Assembly (NCBI GenBank): GCA_900660155.1
Contig: CABFPE010000010.1
Span: forward strand, 2,901,471 to 2,965,470
Length of the DNA stretch: 64,000 bases
Reading direction: 5' to 3'
Origin: Hofstenia miamia
Lineage: Eukaryota > Xenacoelomorpha > Acoela > Hofsteniidae
Position numbers and translations under genes: made by a program. The notes below the pieces were generated by a model, which saw only the letters and a program-made list of their open reading frames with translations, did not search any database and was not told the origin of the DNA. Below are positions 10,838 to 24,278 of the stretch, in pieces (positions within the stretch are counted from its first letter, which is position 1; every line of letters starts with the position of its first letter).

Positions 10838-11412
10838 TTTACCAAATGTAATTGTCCTGAGCGAAATTTATAAACAAATAACCATATGGTTTGCTAACAG
10901 CCTTTTTATATGCAGCCAAAAATTCACACATAATTCCCATCTGGGTTCCTAAAATTCTAATCTGTGCTCTATCACACACTGAATTAAACAAAAATATTCC
11001 AGAAGCATTTTTTGAATTAGGCTTGAGTAACGTCCCTTTGAAAAAACAAAATTTGTGATTAACACAATACTGCAATTTAAGTGCCTTCCAGCTATAACAA
11101 AGTTAGCAAATGCCTCTGATTGTAGCACAGTTTCACCCATATCATCAAATATTATTAATGTGTTTTGAACACCATTTTCACCTAGTAAATTCTCTGAAAA
11201 TTCCTTGACAAATTCCACACACTTCATTTTCACTATAAATTTGCTATATAACTTTGGAAGTAACAATAAAAAACAATTGCTTTGGAATATCTATCAAAAT
11301 AATCTTTATCAATTAATTTCCAGGGTAAGCTTATTTTTCCCGAATTTGATGGACCACTGAAAATTAAAAATATCTGAGTGTTTCGCAAAGGAACGACATT
11401 GAATGTGGGCAT
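10838..11412 (-). pseudogene. Polinton DNA-packaging ATPase (FtsK/HerA type), frameshifted
   Basis: The motor that would pump the element's DNA into capsids. From ATG 11410-11412 the protein starts with a beta strand and a Walker A loop, SGPSNSGK. Walker B (TLIIFDDMGE) is in the 11266-10949 frame, followed by a sensor-type strand (CSIVLITNF). The C-terminal part is in a third frame (11075-10839) and ends with KPYGYLFINFAQ. Two frameshifts are needed to read it through, so it is inactive. The order Walker A, Walker B and the KPYG tail matches Polinton ATPases. It marks the upstream limit of recognisable Polinton genes. Confidence 0.82.
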
Positions 11413-12337
11413 GGTTTCTTTATAATGAGAATAGTAAAGAGTTTACATTAACTTATATATTTTTTAAAACCAAACACTTAGTTTCAAATAATTCGCATTT
11501 CTTCCCAGTGTTATATATTTCATTTTATGTTTAACGCATTTTTATTTTGCTTTCTTAAGTGTTTTTTATTACCCCCGCATTAGTAAATAGGAAATATTGC
11601 AAGTATGCACATTTTTGTTTCATGGTAGTGTGCATGTTTTACAATTATTGCATTAAGAACGTGCTATTTTTAGCAGGTGGAATTAAAGTGGCATATTCTA
11701 TTTAAGAAATGATGAGTCAACCCGTCATGTATTACAGAGAGTTTTTGACGTATGGAATTAGCTTTGTGTGTTACTTTGCATCATGATGTAAAAAAGCTTA
11801 TTGGGAAATCACATCTTGACAGCTCGCAGATTGAAATGGTTTTTTGGATCCATCAGCTCTGCCTCAAGGTTACTATAACAACAGAGTGAATTGGGCTAAC
11901 AAATTCATCTTCACAAGAGAGAATTTCTTGAAGCCTCTAATGGTTTTTGGAGAGAATTGGTTGAAAGCACTAATTGGTTTTAGACTAGGGAATAAGATGA
12001 GTAATCAACTCAATGTTTTGAAGTCAGTTTAACATTGGAGCAAACTTAGCTAACAATTTCAAAAATGGATTACAACAAAGAACTGGGTACATAATATTCT
12101 TTTAAGCAATTTTATATATGGTATTGTTTTATATTTTTTTGTATTATCTCTATTTCCATCATGCACGTTTTGATTTACACAATGTTATATATGGCATTGT
12201 TTTATGCATCTATATACATTGATGAAATATTTCACGTTTTTCACCAAACATGTTTTTCCTTTTAAATAAAGTTTATATGTAATATATTGTTTATCAAGTA
12301 TTTCGTTTATTCGCATTTTGGTTAATTTCTTTAATTG
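11413..12337. other. no recognised gene
   Basis: Contains one 62-codon plus frame at 11844-12032 (MDPSALPQGYYNNRVNW..) that I do not recognise. The rest is AT-rich without supported features. It may be the terminal part of the Polinton, but no inverted terminal repeat partner was found. Confidence 0.35.
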
Positions 12338-12605
12338 CAATTGACTGAATGGAATTATTTATGCGTAATAATTTTAAAACTAACAACTAAATTACAAATG
12401 TTGAATTAATAGAACTTAATTTTTTTAATCACTTTTGCAATTGATTGAATGGAATTATTTAGAAATAATATGTTGAATTATTAAAACTCAAATTGTATTA
12501 ATTGCCTTTGTTTAATTACAATTGAGTGAATGGAAATATTGATATGTAATAGTTTTTAACTATCAACTAAATTATGAGTGTTGAATTATTATTAGAACTC
12601 AAATT
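12338..12605. repeat. three diverged tandem units of about 90 bp
   Basis: The phrase caattga-tgaatgga recurs at about 12340, 12434 and 12516. Each is followed by a similar attattt .. ttgaatta .. gaactcaaattg stretch, giving three imperfect units. Confidence 0.75.
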
Positions 12606-12782
12606 GTTTGTAGACATTTTGCTTTTGAATTTAATGTGTAGCCCACTACTTGCATTTTCAAGTTTATACGTTTAGAACAAAAAGTGGTGCATATCATGGA
12701 ATTGTGACTAATTTGGCGATACAAAATGATGGAAAAGTGGAAGACTGTGTGACGCATACAATCACATAAAACAAACCCTATA

Positions 12783-12990
12783 AACCAAATAAGAGTGAAA
12801 ATGTTGAGATAAGATGTATCAGTCTGCAAATGTTTACAATCCGAAAAATTGCATGCAAGTCGATAAAAGATGTATCAATTCATAAACCAAATAAGAGTGA
12901 AAAATGTGGAAAAAGTCGAGACAAGACGTATCAGTCTACAAATGTGTACAACCTGAAAAATCCCATGCAAGTCGACAAAAGATGTAAGCC
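12783..12990 (+). repeat. two tandem units of about 102 bp, part of an 80-codon frame
   Basis: aaccaaataagagtgaaaa at 12783 recurs at 12885, and the downstream halves (gtatcagtct-caaatg, then atgcaagtcga-aaaagatgta) also match. The plus frame 12830-13072 reads across unit 2 as a basic peptide (KPNKSEKCGKSRDKTYQS..). I see no known domain, so its coding status is uncertain. Confidence 0.65.
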
Positions 12991-13439
12991 TCCAATGCGT
13001 GCAGTCATGAAAACCCAATATACACCAAAAGAAATGCAGAGAGAAGATGGTGATGTAAAAACTAATGTATAATAATATTGTATATTGAAACGCATGTGTG
13101 TGTATGAATAAATTATGTTATTAACTTTCCATGTAAAAATTTTTAGGAAATGAAGTTTCACCTTTCTGCATAAAACCATGTTTTGAATATAATATGTGAG
13201 TCGAAAAATTAAACATTTATGTATTTGGATATTAGCAAATTAATTAACACATGGAATTTTACAATTGAAAAATGACAACATAATTGAAAAACGAATTGTA
13301 GTCTTTTTGAAAGTTCCCTGAAAAACGAGTTAAATGCTGTACATGAAAGCATTCGGAATTATGGAAAATATTGATTGGTTGGAAAAATCATGATATGATA
13401 ATGCGTGATAGTGGTTTGTATTGACACTGCAATGTGTAG

Positions 13440-13850
13440 TCCTTACATGTAATCGAAAAACATGGAAAATTAGTCTGTAATATTAACAGATGTGTTTGTG
13501 TGTGTGTACCTGACAAAACATTTAGTAACCATTACATGTAATCAAAGTCGTGGAAAATCAGTCAAAAAAAGTAGCAACATATATGCTATCGTAATATATA
13601 GCGTAATGTGTAGAATCATGTAATATAATACACGGTATATGAACCAGCCTGTAAACTAAATTGTCACCAACATGTATATGAATCATTGCAAAAATCAATC
13701 ATCCCGTTAATGTCATGAATCACTAATTATAATCCATTAGCGATACAACTGTCAAAAACCCATTAGCAGTAAACTTAGAGTGCCAAAAATTCATTAGCGA
13801 TCATAATGTCAAGTAGGTGACTCACTAATTAACATTTGCAAACACTCCCT
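13440..13850. repeat. diverged short repeats
   Basis: Two copies of ttacatgtaatc followed by tggaaaat-agtc (about 13444 and 13516) are followed by several cattagcgat/cattagcagt phrases between 13735 and 13810. This continues the repetitive character of 12.3-13.1 kb. No coding sequence seen. Confidence 0.55.
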
Positions 13851-13951
13851 GGATATTGGTGAATCAACCGCAGTGAAGTTATATCGCTATAGGTATCTAA
13901 AAATTAAAAAATACATTAATAAATTAGCTTAATACGTTGGAAAAATTTTAG

Positions 13952-16824
13952 CCAAGCTTAATAAGAATATATGACTTCAGTGAACTTGAAGTAAGAATCA
14001 GTAAATTTAAGTACAACATTAAAATTGCCTATCTAAACGCAATAAGTATTGTTGCACATAGGGGTGATTTTATAGAAGTTTGTGAAAAAATGGGAGAAAA
14101 CACAATTTTTGCCATAACAGAAACCTGGCTTCATAACACACCTGAAGAGCTCTACAACTGTAACAGCTCAAAGTTTCTGAGTTTTACCAAAAATAGAAAA
14201 AACAGACTAGGAGGGGGAATATTATTACTTGTACCTAAGTATTTAAAGCCCATAAGACAAAAGCACTTGGAACAGGAACATCACAAGTTTGAAACATTAT
14301 GGGTGGAAGTCGAAAGAAAAAATATGACGCCTATAATGATAAATATTAGCTATTCACCCAATAAATGAGATTGCAAAGAATTTATTAACTTTAAAATAAA
14401 TGAAGTACAAAATGCATTATTGGGCAATAATGATGTCTTATTATTGGGAGATTATAATATAAACTATCTTACTAAAGTTGAATCACGTCTAATAGACTAT
14501 TTATGTGATGAACTGCAACTTGATGTGATCAATAAATCCATACCAACCAGGGAATCAGCTTTAATTGATTACTTCATAGCAAGTTCAGGCACCTACGATA
14601 CTTTGATGTTCAATTCATTCTCAGACCATAACTTATGCATTTATGTGACAAATGAGATCAAGAAATTATCAAAAAGAAAACAAATTTTAGCCCGCAGTTT
14701 TGCTAACTTCAATGAAAGTGAATTTATTAAGCAATTACTGAATGTCAGCTGGGACTTAATATACACAATGAATGACGCAAATGATATGTGTATTTACATT
14801 ATGAAACAATTAAATCTATGCTTAAACAAAGTAGCACCATTTAAAATAAGGTATGTCAAAATAGATCATTGTAACTCTATGCATAATACTCAAGTTAAAA
14901 GATTAGCTGAGGAAAAGAAAAACGCTTGGTTAGAATTAAACAAGGATCGTAGTGACTTTAATATTAACATCTACAAGAAAACTAAGAAGAAATATTACAA
15001 AATGAAAAACCTGCATAGAGAACAATATGCAAAACGTTTTTATAATAAATTAGAACAAGCTAAAAATAAGTGGAATTTTATAAATAAATTTCTTAATAAA
15101 GAAAAGAGCTCGTCAACTAATATAAGTGAAATAAAGGCCAACAATATCAGTTACTTTAATGAGAAAGATATAGCTGCCCAGTTAAATATTGCCTTCAAAG
15201 AGATTGGACAGTACAAAGGCAAAGAAATCAAGTATGAAGATAAAATTGAAAGAGTTAGTAAAACTTTTAGTTTCAATTTTGTAAACAAAATGGAACTTGA
15301 AAAAATGATTTCTGAACTTGATGTTAATATTTCAAGTGGCAGTAGTGGTATTCCTGTATTTGTGATAAAAAAATATGGTACTTTTTTCAGTGAGTATTTA
15401 CTTTTTGCTATAAATTATGCAATTAGAACTTCAAATTTTCCGCAAATTCTAAAGAGGGCTGATGTTACGCCAATTTATAAAAAAGGAGATCCCACACTAT
15501 GCAGAAATTATAGACCAATTTCTATCACGAATCCTATTGCTAAAATTATTGAAAGGTTACTATGCAAGCAAATTAATGATTTTCTAAAAGTGAATAACAT
15601 CATATCACCCAATCAATTTGGATTTAGGAAAGGGCTAAGTACCACTGATGCATTATTATCCTTTATTGAAAGTACACGCTTTTATCTCAATGATGATATC
15701 TGCAGTAGCGTGGCACTCCTCGATCTCAGCAAAGCATTTGACAGCTTAGATTTTCAAATTTTGGATGCTAAATTGGAAAAATATGGATTTGATAACGCCA
15801 CAAGTACACGATTAAATAGCTTTGTGAGTAATAGAGAACAACGAGTAAAAATAAGAAATGTATTCTCTAGCTATATAAAAACTAACAAGGTAGTACCATA
15901 GGGCACCGTATTAGGTCCATTGCTCTTCAGTTTGTATATCAATAATATCTCTATGCATTTACAAGGCAGTGAAGTAAACCAGTATGCTGATGATATATGT
16001 GTAATCAATATACACAAAAATCCACAAATAGCAACAGCAAATTTAGAAGAAAACATTCAGGCAATTGTAAAATACCTCCAAACAAACAAGCTGACAATGA
16101 ATGCTGAAAAAACGCAGTTTATAATATTTTCCACAAAAAACATAAAGTTGAAACAAGTGATATCCATATTAGAGTCTCTGCAGAAGGCCCTTGTATTAAA
16201 GGTATGAAATCAGTAAGATACCTGGGTGTTGAAATTGATCAACAATTCAGTTTTGATGGATTCATTCAAGAGAAAATACGTAAAATGTCTGCAGGAATAA
16301 AGTATTTAAAACAAATAAAAAAAATTACTGAAAGTAAAGTTGTTGTAGATGCTCTTGTTCTTGCACATTACACTTATGCTTGTGTACTTCTGTGCGATAT
16401 TAACTTAGATAAACAACACAGATTAAATAGAGTATTCAACTGGTGCATTTCAGCAATGTTTAGTGTTGATAAATACCAAACGGGTGAGAAAATAAAAGAA
16501 TTATCAATATCACCATTATATTACACAAAATATGCATGCCTGACAAATCTGTACAAATTAATACGTAATTTAATACCAATTAGCATTTTAATTAAATATG
16601 CCAAAATCAACCTGCGTACAAAGAAATGCATCAATAGTGTTAAAATCCATAATAGATACTGGAAAGGTGCCTTCATCACGAATGCAGCAAAAATGTGGAA
16701 TACTCTTCCTACTTATGTCAGAACAGCATCCTCTCTGAATTTGTTTAGGAAATTATTAAAGCAGAACCTGCTAGCAAATCAATATAAATATGGCTACTCA
16801 GTTAAAACAAACTCTGTTGGTTAA
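13952..16824 (+). mobile_element. APE-type non-LTR retrotransposon, near-complete ORF2 with three lesions
   Basis: A single protein split by TGA (14366-14368), TAG (15899-15901) and a frameshift near 16200. Endonuclease motifs are AITETWLH (14105 on), LLLGDYNINY (about 14435) and SDHNLCI (about 14620), the Glu, Asp and His sites of apurinic-endonuclease-type domains. Reverse-transcriptase motifs are RPISITNPIAKIIE, NQFGFRKGLSTTDAL, LLDLSKAFDSLDF (first Asp) and QYADDICVI (YADD). The TAG sits exactly where the family has glutamine in PQGTVLGPLLF, so a single CAG to TAG change explains it. The conserved C-terminal tail (GAFITNAAKMWNTLPT) ends at 16824. This is a Jockey/CR1-like group; the exact clade is not settled. 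It looks recent but is dead. Confidence 0.88.
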
Positions 16825-17952
16825 CCCTTAAAGGATGATGCCGACAAATATGTCCCCTTTCAAAATATAGCTCTATTTAGAAAAAAAACAATTCAAATGT
16901 CGCAAATGACGACGTGGTATTATATGTCTAGTTATACTGGACAAATTTCATGCGCGTATGCTTCGTTTAATGGCAAAAAATTGTAATCATGACTTTGTTA
17001 TGGGCAATGATAGGGCTATTTTTAACAATATCTAGAAAAACATTTGCCACAAAGAATTTAATATCCTATTTTCGTCCCATTTCAAATGTGATCTTAGAAC
17101 ATGATGAATGACTATTTACAAAAATATCAAAAAAATTGTCATAGTGAAGGTTTAGCAGAAAACAATCGGACTATTCTATCAAGAAATAAAGCTCAAGAAA
17201 TCCACCGCTTGAAAAAGACATTCCACTATAAAGTCTATCAGATATTTATTTCTTGTTTGAATAAAAATACCTATCTTATCTTAATAAATGTAAAACTAAC
17301 AAGATTAAATATTAGGGCATTTAAATATCATCTAACTGATCAATTAAGCAAATAAACGATGTTTAAACAAAAATAAATTAAATTTTCGGAAATGAATAGT
17401 CTGTGCTTACTAAGTTATAAAAGTCTTTTTCTAAAACTAATTTAGATTTTTGGAGTGGGAAATTTTGGAAATACCAGCTTAATGCCGAAACATCTGAGAA
17501 AAACTAATTAATATTTTTGTTGAACAGTCTAGAAATAATACTATGACTACAAATGAAAACCATTAGGGCAGACTCCATCTTTTCAAACATTTTGCACTTC
17601 ATGTTTGGTAGTTTTTTTTACATTTATATAGGGTTAGAGATTTTTGAAAAAAATCAAATCACTGTAAATCAAAATTACACATGAATAGCAAACCAAAATA
17701 ATATATTATCAAAATAATACTATTAGTGAAATGATATTTTTACATTCACCATGAATACAAAGTCTACAGCAAATAAGAAAAATATAATTTCAAATATAAA
17801 ATAACAAATATTAACAAAAAGAAAACTAAAAAATTAATTGCAATATTAAAACAAATCTGAATGAACATTGGCATAATTCTACATTTTAAATTAAGAACAC
17901 ACACACACTTGTGAATTGAACAATAAAATTGAATGAAGAATAGAACAGGATA
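16825..17952. other. gene-free; 3' flank of the host gene
   Basis: AT-rich DNA between the retrotransposon stop and the last exon of the GEF gene. The plus frame 17101-17355 is not recognised. Part of this must be the 3' UTR of the minus-strand gene; I cannot place the polyadenylation site with confidence. Confidence 0.5.
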
Positions 17953-18181
17953 TTATCCATCTACAATACACTCAGTATTCTTTTTGAATGCTGTAAGCCA
18001 CTTCTCTGTTTCGTCTGGCTTGAAAACCCGGAAGAAAAAAGAGGGCATGTTGTGCTTCTTTAATATAATAATTAGATTTTCACTGTAATTGTCTATTGGC
18101 TGAGAGGGTTGATCAACTTCATAGCTGAGAATTACATAATGCTTAATGGCTTTGGAATCATTACGAGCTCTCAACTGATAT
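17953..18181 (-). CDS. FGD-like gene last exon: C-terminal PH domain
   Basis: 229 bp including the TAA stop (17953-17955). Using the acceptor TTTAG before ATATCAG, the junction reads FIIANNILYQLRARNDSKAI in frame, whereas the nearer CAG acceptor would give a stop. The exon contains HYVILSYEVD and a closing helix TEKWLTAFKK. The 6.6-kb intron before it carries the mariner and the hAT/pogo nest. Confidence 0.85.
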
Positions 18182-21100
18182 CTAAATTACGTACTCCAAA
18201 ATCACACAATATACAAAGTGCTGAGTACAAAATTGTTCAGAGAGATGTTTCCGGAAAATCATGGCTAAATTATCTTGAATGTAAATAACACTGCTAATTG
18301 TTAACACTGACTATAAAACAATCATTTATATAAAGTTGGATTAGGGCTATAAAAATAACAAGCTTTTGTGCTTGCGGCGCGGTGCTAAATTTTTTTCCAA
18401 AAACAGGGATCTACTTTGACAGGTGCATAAGCACTGTGCACAATGCCATTCAAACGAGAATGTACATGCACGTAATAAGTTCATTGATTGACAGCTGCTT
18501 GTGGCTTCAAATTTAACATTCTGAATTTAAACAAAGCTTTTGGCCAGTAGTAGTATATATATATATTGGGTTGTCGCAGAAAAAGCGGCGTTTTTTGAGA
18601 ATTTATATTTACAGCGTTTTTGTGCAATTCTATGCAATGCAATGGTCTAAATATCAATAGATAGCCTATATCTGTATGCGATTAAAGTCAATAGATTAAT
18701 TAATATCAATAGAAAGTGTTTTAGTTAACAACGTAATGGAACGTAACAACGTAATGGAAGTATCTTCAAAAGACTGTTATTTACTAATAGAAACAATGCG
18801 AAGAAATGACATGAAATGCACACAAATACACAACATAATAACAACAGCCTGGGGCGATATCATAAGTCTTCGCAGAGTGCAGACTATCGCAAAAGAATAT
18901 GAAGATGGAACTCGTGCAAAATTAGAAAGGAAGGAAGGTAGTGGGCGACGGAAATCTGAGGAAAGAAGAAACACACAAGAATTAATCCGAAACAATATTG
19001 AGGATAACGGCGGAAGGATTACAGTGAGAGAATTAGCAGAGATACATGGATTATCAAAAGATACCACACACCGTATCATTAAAGATCTTGGTTTTGTCTC
19101 CAAATCTTTGAAGTGGGTTCCACATCTACTGACTGAAGACAATAAACGGAATCGTATTGATTGTTGTGAAGAGATGTCAAGAGTTTTTAATGGAACTCGA
19201 AACATTAAAAAGTTGATGCTCGTAACAGATGAAAAATGGTTCTATTGTAGACCATTAGGAAATTCAAAAACACGTTTGTCCTGGATTCAGCCAGACGGAG
19301 ATAGGCCTGTATGTTCCAAAAGAACATTATCAGATAAAAAGTTCTTGGTCTTAATGTGCACAAATTTTGACGGTTTGTCTTACTACAAAATTCTCGACAA
19401 AGGTATCACTGTTAATTCCACTGTTTATTGTGAATTCATAATGGAGGCATTCAATAATTTCAATACTTACGAGAATATTAAGGATAGAAGAGGTATTCCT
19501 ATTGAAAATGCAATTTTGTTTCACGACAACGCGAGACCTCATATTTCACATGAAACTACTGATTTTCTGAGAAGGAAAAACATCAAGACATTGAAACAAC
19601 CTGCCTACTCCCCGGATGTCAATATATGTGACAGAATGGTTTTTCCTCTGCTCGAGATGAGGCGTTCCAAGACAATATTCAACACAAAAAATGATTTAGA
19701 AATTTTTTTACAAGAAAATATGCCTACATTGACAAAAGAGATCATGCACCACCAATTTGAAATGTTACACCAAAAATGCCTAGATATAATCGAAAACAAT
19801 GGTAATTATTGTTAAAAACTACATAATTTTGTTATGAATTGTTAAATTGTGAATTATAAATTGTTATGAATTGTTAAATATAAATTCTCAAAAAACGCCG
19901 CTTTTTCTGCGACAACCCTATATATATCAGGCCCCTGCGAGTTGACTTTTTTAGGCTCGAGTCGAGTTAGAACCTTAATTCGCGAGTTCGAGTCCAGTTG
20001 TAATTTATTTAGGCTAAGGTATATATAACTACTTCATATTGAATAACTCTATATAAATATATGAAAGAAGTTCAAGCATGTTTAACAAAATTAAAGAAAC
20101 TAAAAACACTATTAGGCAAGTCTATTACAGTTTTTTTTGCGATTTCTTTGCAAAATATAAGCCTTTCCATATTTCGGGGTGTAAGACTTATGTGGTGATC
20201 GGTGACGATTAATGATCCTATTGAGTTGAATCACTCCGATGCGCAATTTGTAGCTTTTACTGGAAAAAATTGTTGAATGCAAGAGGAAAGAACTGGATAT
20301 ATCGCTGAAGAATTGTTCCAAAACACAAGTGGACGAATATTCAGATCCGAGAGTGCAGCTTCCTTATACATCTCTATTTCGTTGTTAAATTGTTTTCCAA
20401 AATCTACTTCACGAAAGTCAAGATTAGAAACTTTTCTTTGTTTAGCTTGTGTGCAGAGATATTCCATTAAACCAGTATTACAGTTTGGCTTCGCAGTATT
20501 ATTAGAGACAACGCCAGATTCCAAATGACAACCCAAGCCAGCTTCTTTATATTTTTTGGCAATACTGTAAATATACTCCTTAGCAGTTTGAACTTGAGCT
20601 TCGTTAAAGGTGTTTTTAAATCTTGGGTAAAGAAATGTTGCTGTGATGAGCAAGTCATCATCAAGTGACATACGTAAACTAATTTGATTGAGAAGTTCAC
20701 CTCTAAACTGACGACCTGCTGAAACATTGATTTGTAATAGGGTAGAGTGGGGTAATTTGGTTAATGCGACGATATAAATTGTAATTGATTGAGCGACAGA
20801 TTCATGTCATAAAGTGGGGTGTTTGTGCCCTGTGATTGGTCGGTTACATAGACTACCTCAGATGAGCAGAGTTTCATTACCACTGAATTTATCAAGCGCT
20901 TCGTAGGACTGTGCAATCAGCTTGTATCATTATTTCAGACATCACGTGTGCAGCGCAATCGGATACCAACAGGCGAAATCTGCTATTACCGCAGTCAGAA
21001 GACGACCATAGCAAGGTATGTAGCCTAGCTCTGGTATACAGCATTAAACACAAAAATGTGCATTCTGTATTCCAGAAAATTGTCGCCCTAATTTGCTTAG

Positions 21101-24100
21101 TACATGTTGGGGTAAAATGGTGAATTTCGCCAGTGGTTTAAAAGAATTGTTTTTTTCTAATCAATTTTGTTTTTAGATGCCACGAAAGCATGTCAAACGT
21201 ACCAACCACAGAAGTTATGGCTCCGCAGCTTTGAAGCAAGCTGTAAAAGTTGAGAAAGACGGAACCATGCAACTGCCTGATGCTGTCAGAGAACTTGGCA
21301 TTCCACGGGAAACACTGGTAAGACATGTCAATAGGGACAATTCTGGAAGTGTCCGAACAATATTCAGACCGAATCAAGAGACTGTACTCCGTGATCGCAT
21401 TCTCTACTTGGCGAAACGCGGCTTTCCCCTAACTGTAATTTCTGTGAGAGAAAAACCGTTCCAATACGCGAAAATGCTTCACCTGCATAAAAAACTTCCC
21501 CGATGTGTTCCGCAATCTTGGGTTATAAACGGTCGCGCCAGCTATGATTGGTGGCAAGGATTTTGTCAGAGATCTGAAAAACTGGGCACATCATTATCAC
21601 TTCGCGTACCAGAGAATATCTCTGCTTCAAAAACTCAGGCGTTTAATGAAGGTCGGATTTCGGACTTTTTTGTTGAGTTAGCCGACTTTTACACCAAATA
21701 TGGCGTCTCGAACAAGCCCCAATTATTGTATGACTGTGATGAGACGGGATTGTCGTACGTACCCAAGTGCGGTCAGAAAGTTGTAGCGCAACGAGGGACT
21801 CCTGTAGTATAGACTATTTAAGTCGCCGAACATGACACGTTGACTATATTTCTGCCATGTGGAAACGCAAATGGTGATTTTCTGCCTCCATTTCTAATTT
21901 TAAAGGGACCGGCGCCACCAAATCCACTCAACTACCCAATGGGTACGAAGATTTATCATTCCAAAAGTGGATATACTGATTCGGATATATTGTTACCTTT
22001 TTGGTGCATTTTAATGAGCATGCTAACTTCGAGGCTGAATCACCAACAGTATTGATGATTGATGGGCATGGATCACACGTAACCGTTGAAGCTATTTATT
22101 ACTGCCTAGCTAATCGGATCGAGCTGTTTTGCTTGCCGCCTCATTCCAGCAACAGACTCCAACCAATTGGATACAAATTTTAATGCCTCTCTGAAGCGTT
22201 TTTGGGGAGATGAAGTTAAGAAGTTTCTCGCGGAAGTAGACAAAGTGGTGTTGAGCAAAGCAGAGTTCCATGCTGTCTTCAACCCAGTTTGGGCCAAGAT
22301 AAAGGACAATCGAACGCCTCTGATATCTGGTTTCAGGCACTGCGGCCTCTACCTCACTAGAAATCCAACGACATCTGCTGATTTTGAGTTAGTTTGATCT
22401 TTTATTATGGAGGACCCATCACCAATCCTTGCGGAACGCCAACCAACACCGATCACTCACCCCGCGGTCCACCACACCGATGATGCCGTTGTTATTCGAG
22501 TCCTTGTGCCATCACCTCAGAAGAAGGGCAATCCAACGCACGAGAGGAAACACCTGGCGAAAGTCACAACACCGGAGTTTCGCAACAAAAAGAATTGTGC
22601 ACGCAAAAAGAGGGCTCCGAGAAAGTCTAAGCAAGGAGGAACGAAGCCAAAAGAACCAACGGAGCACCAAGTTGAGAAAAGCAAGTGCCTTTTTGCGAAG
22701 AGATGTATTCAAATGAAAACCATCGGGACTTCTTCCAATGCATTGAGTGCACATTGGAAACGTCAGAAATGTGCTTGAATAGAGTGACTAACTGTTCAAC
22801 AATTATCCACTGGTTATTTGTCAGCTGGTCCGGTAAGGCTCTAGTCATTCTTTCGGAACATCTCACCAAAGCATTGCTAACAAGTGACTTGTTCTTTAAG
22901 AACCAACTAAGTAGCTTATATAATGACTTCCATCTGTAAACTATGTCCATTGGTGGAATGCTGCTGTGGGTTACAGTGGAATCAGCACTCTCAGAAGCAG
23001 CATGCTGTAATATTAGATAACCGGCTGAAGAAGAATCGAAGAACGTCGCAATGCTATGTACAGCCTTAATTGTTTTACCAACGGATGTTTGGATTTTCAA
23101 TGCATCCTTTACAACCAGGTTTAGACGATGATTAAAGCAGCCCATCCAGCGAACTCCAAGCTTATCCATTACTGCCTTTGACATTGCAGCAGTCGTGTCA
23201 GTTGTAGCACATATAGATTTACAATCGATGTTGTACTTGTCTAGAGCTCGCTTGATCATAGTTGCAAAATCTTCTGATTTATGGCTCGCAACATCCTCAT
23301 TTTCAGAAAAGATGTCAATGGACAGACCGTATGATTTCAGCTGAGCATTTGCCAACATTACATAATGGATGGTAACAATCAAAAAATTTTCGTAGTTACG
23401 CGATTTACAGTGATCAAATGTAATAGCTACAGATGACGGGCTATCCTGGTTCAAAGAATACTTCATTTTATTTTCAATTTTATCACGCTGGGTATCTAAC
23501 TTTCTAGAAAGAGTGGTAGGATATGGCGGCTGATATCCTCCACCAGAAATAACACAGCAAAAGTTTTTAAACCGTGACCCACCAGAAATCTCCATTGCCC
23601 TTCCATCTGTGAAAATAAATTCCAACAAAGCGGCGTCATATTTCTCTTTCTCCTGTTGAGTGAGTTTTCTCGCAAAACTTAGTTTATGTTGTTCTGCGTG
23701 ACCCAGATTAGAAAACTCTGATGGAGTTCTCTTTTTTCACTTGCCTTTTTTTCAACTCCAAAAATTCTTTTGTATGTTTTTTTCTCCAGGTGAGTCCGAA
23801 GCGTTGTTGTTGGCCGCGATTTCACCACCTTAAATTTTTGTTTGCAAATTTTGCATTAATCACAATGTTCAGTACGTGTAAAGAATTGAAAAGCTGCTGA
23901 TTTACAGTCCATGCCTGAAACAATTACGCATCTGTACTGCATATTTTCAACATTGAATAAACAATATTCAGTCATCCTCAAATGTAACCACATCAAAGCG
24001 GCAACAAATAACATTAGAAATATATCAAGCATAATTATGTGTTGGAATTTATATTATTTGCCTGATGCTTGCAAATTTGAAATAAAGAAAGGTCGGTGGA

Positions 24101-24238
24101 TTGTTCGACATTACAAGCAAAAATTGAAGAAAAAAAGATGCCATTCAAACGAATTTCGAGTTAGTTTCGAATACTCGAAATGTCGAGTTGAAATTTCAGA
24201 CCTCGAGTCGAGTTCGAGTACTCGCAGGGCCCTAATAA

Positions 24239-24278
<40 letters not shown>

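Larger units (their letters stand above)
19928..24234 (-). mobile_element. hAT transposon, interrupted by a pogo element
   Basis: Terminal inverted repeats caggcccctgcgag (19928-19941) and ctcgcagggccct (24221-24233) match at about 12 of 14 positions. Subterminal DNA at both ends is rich in ctcgag/gagtcgag phrases, typical of hAT transposase-binding repeats. The internal minus-strand transposase gene is split by a plus-strand pogo element. I could not identify an 8-bp target duplication because both flanks are TA microsatellite. Confidence 0.85.

Noticed and set aside
1..13900. A Polinton protein-primed DNA polymerase gene
   Set aside because: I searched for the YxDTDS-type and related polymerase motifs in the open frames and saw none; the gene is either outside the window or lost.
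18777..19205. 142-codon minus frame inside the mariner
   Set aside because: Antisense shadow of the transposase gene.
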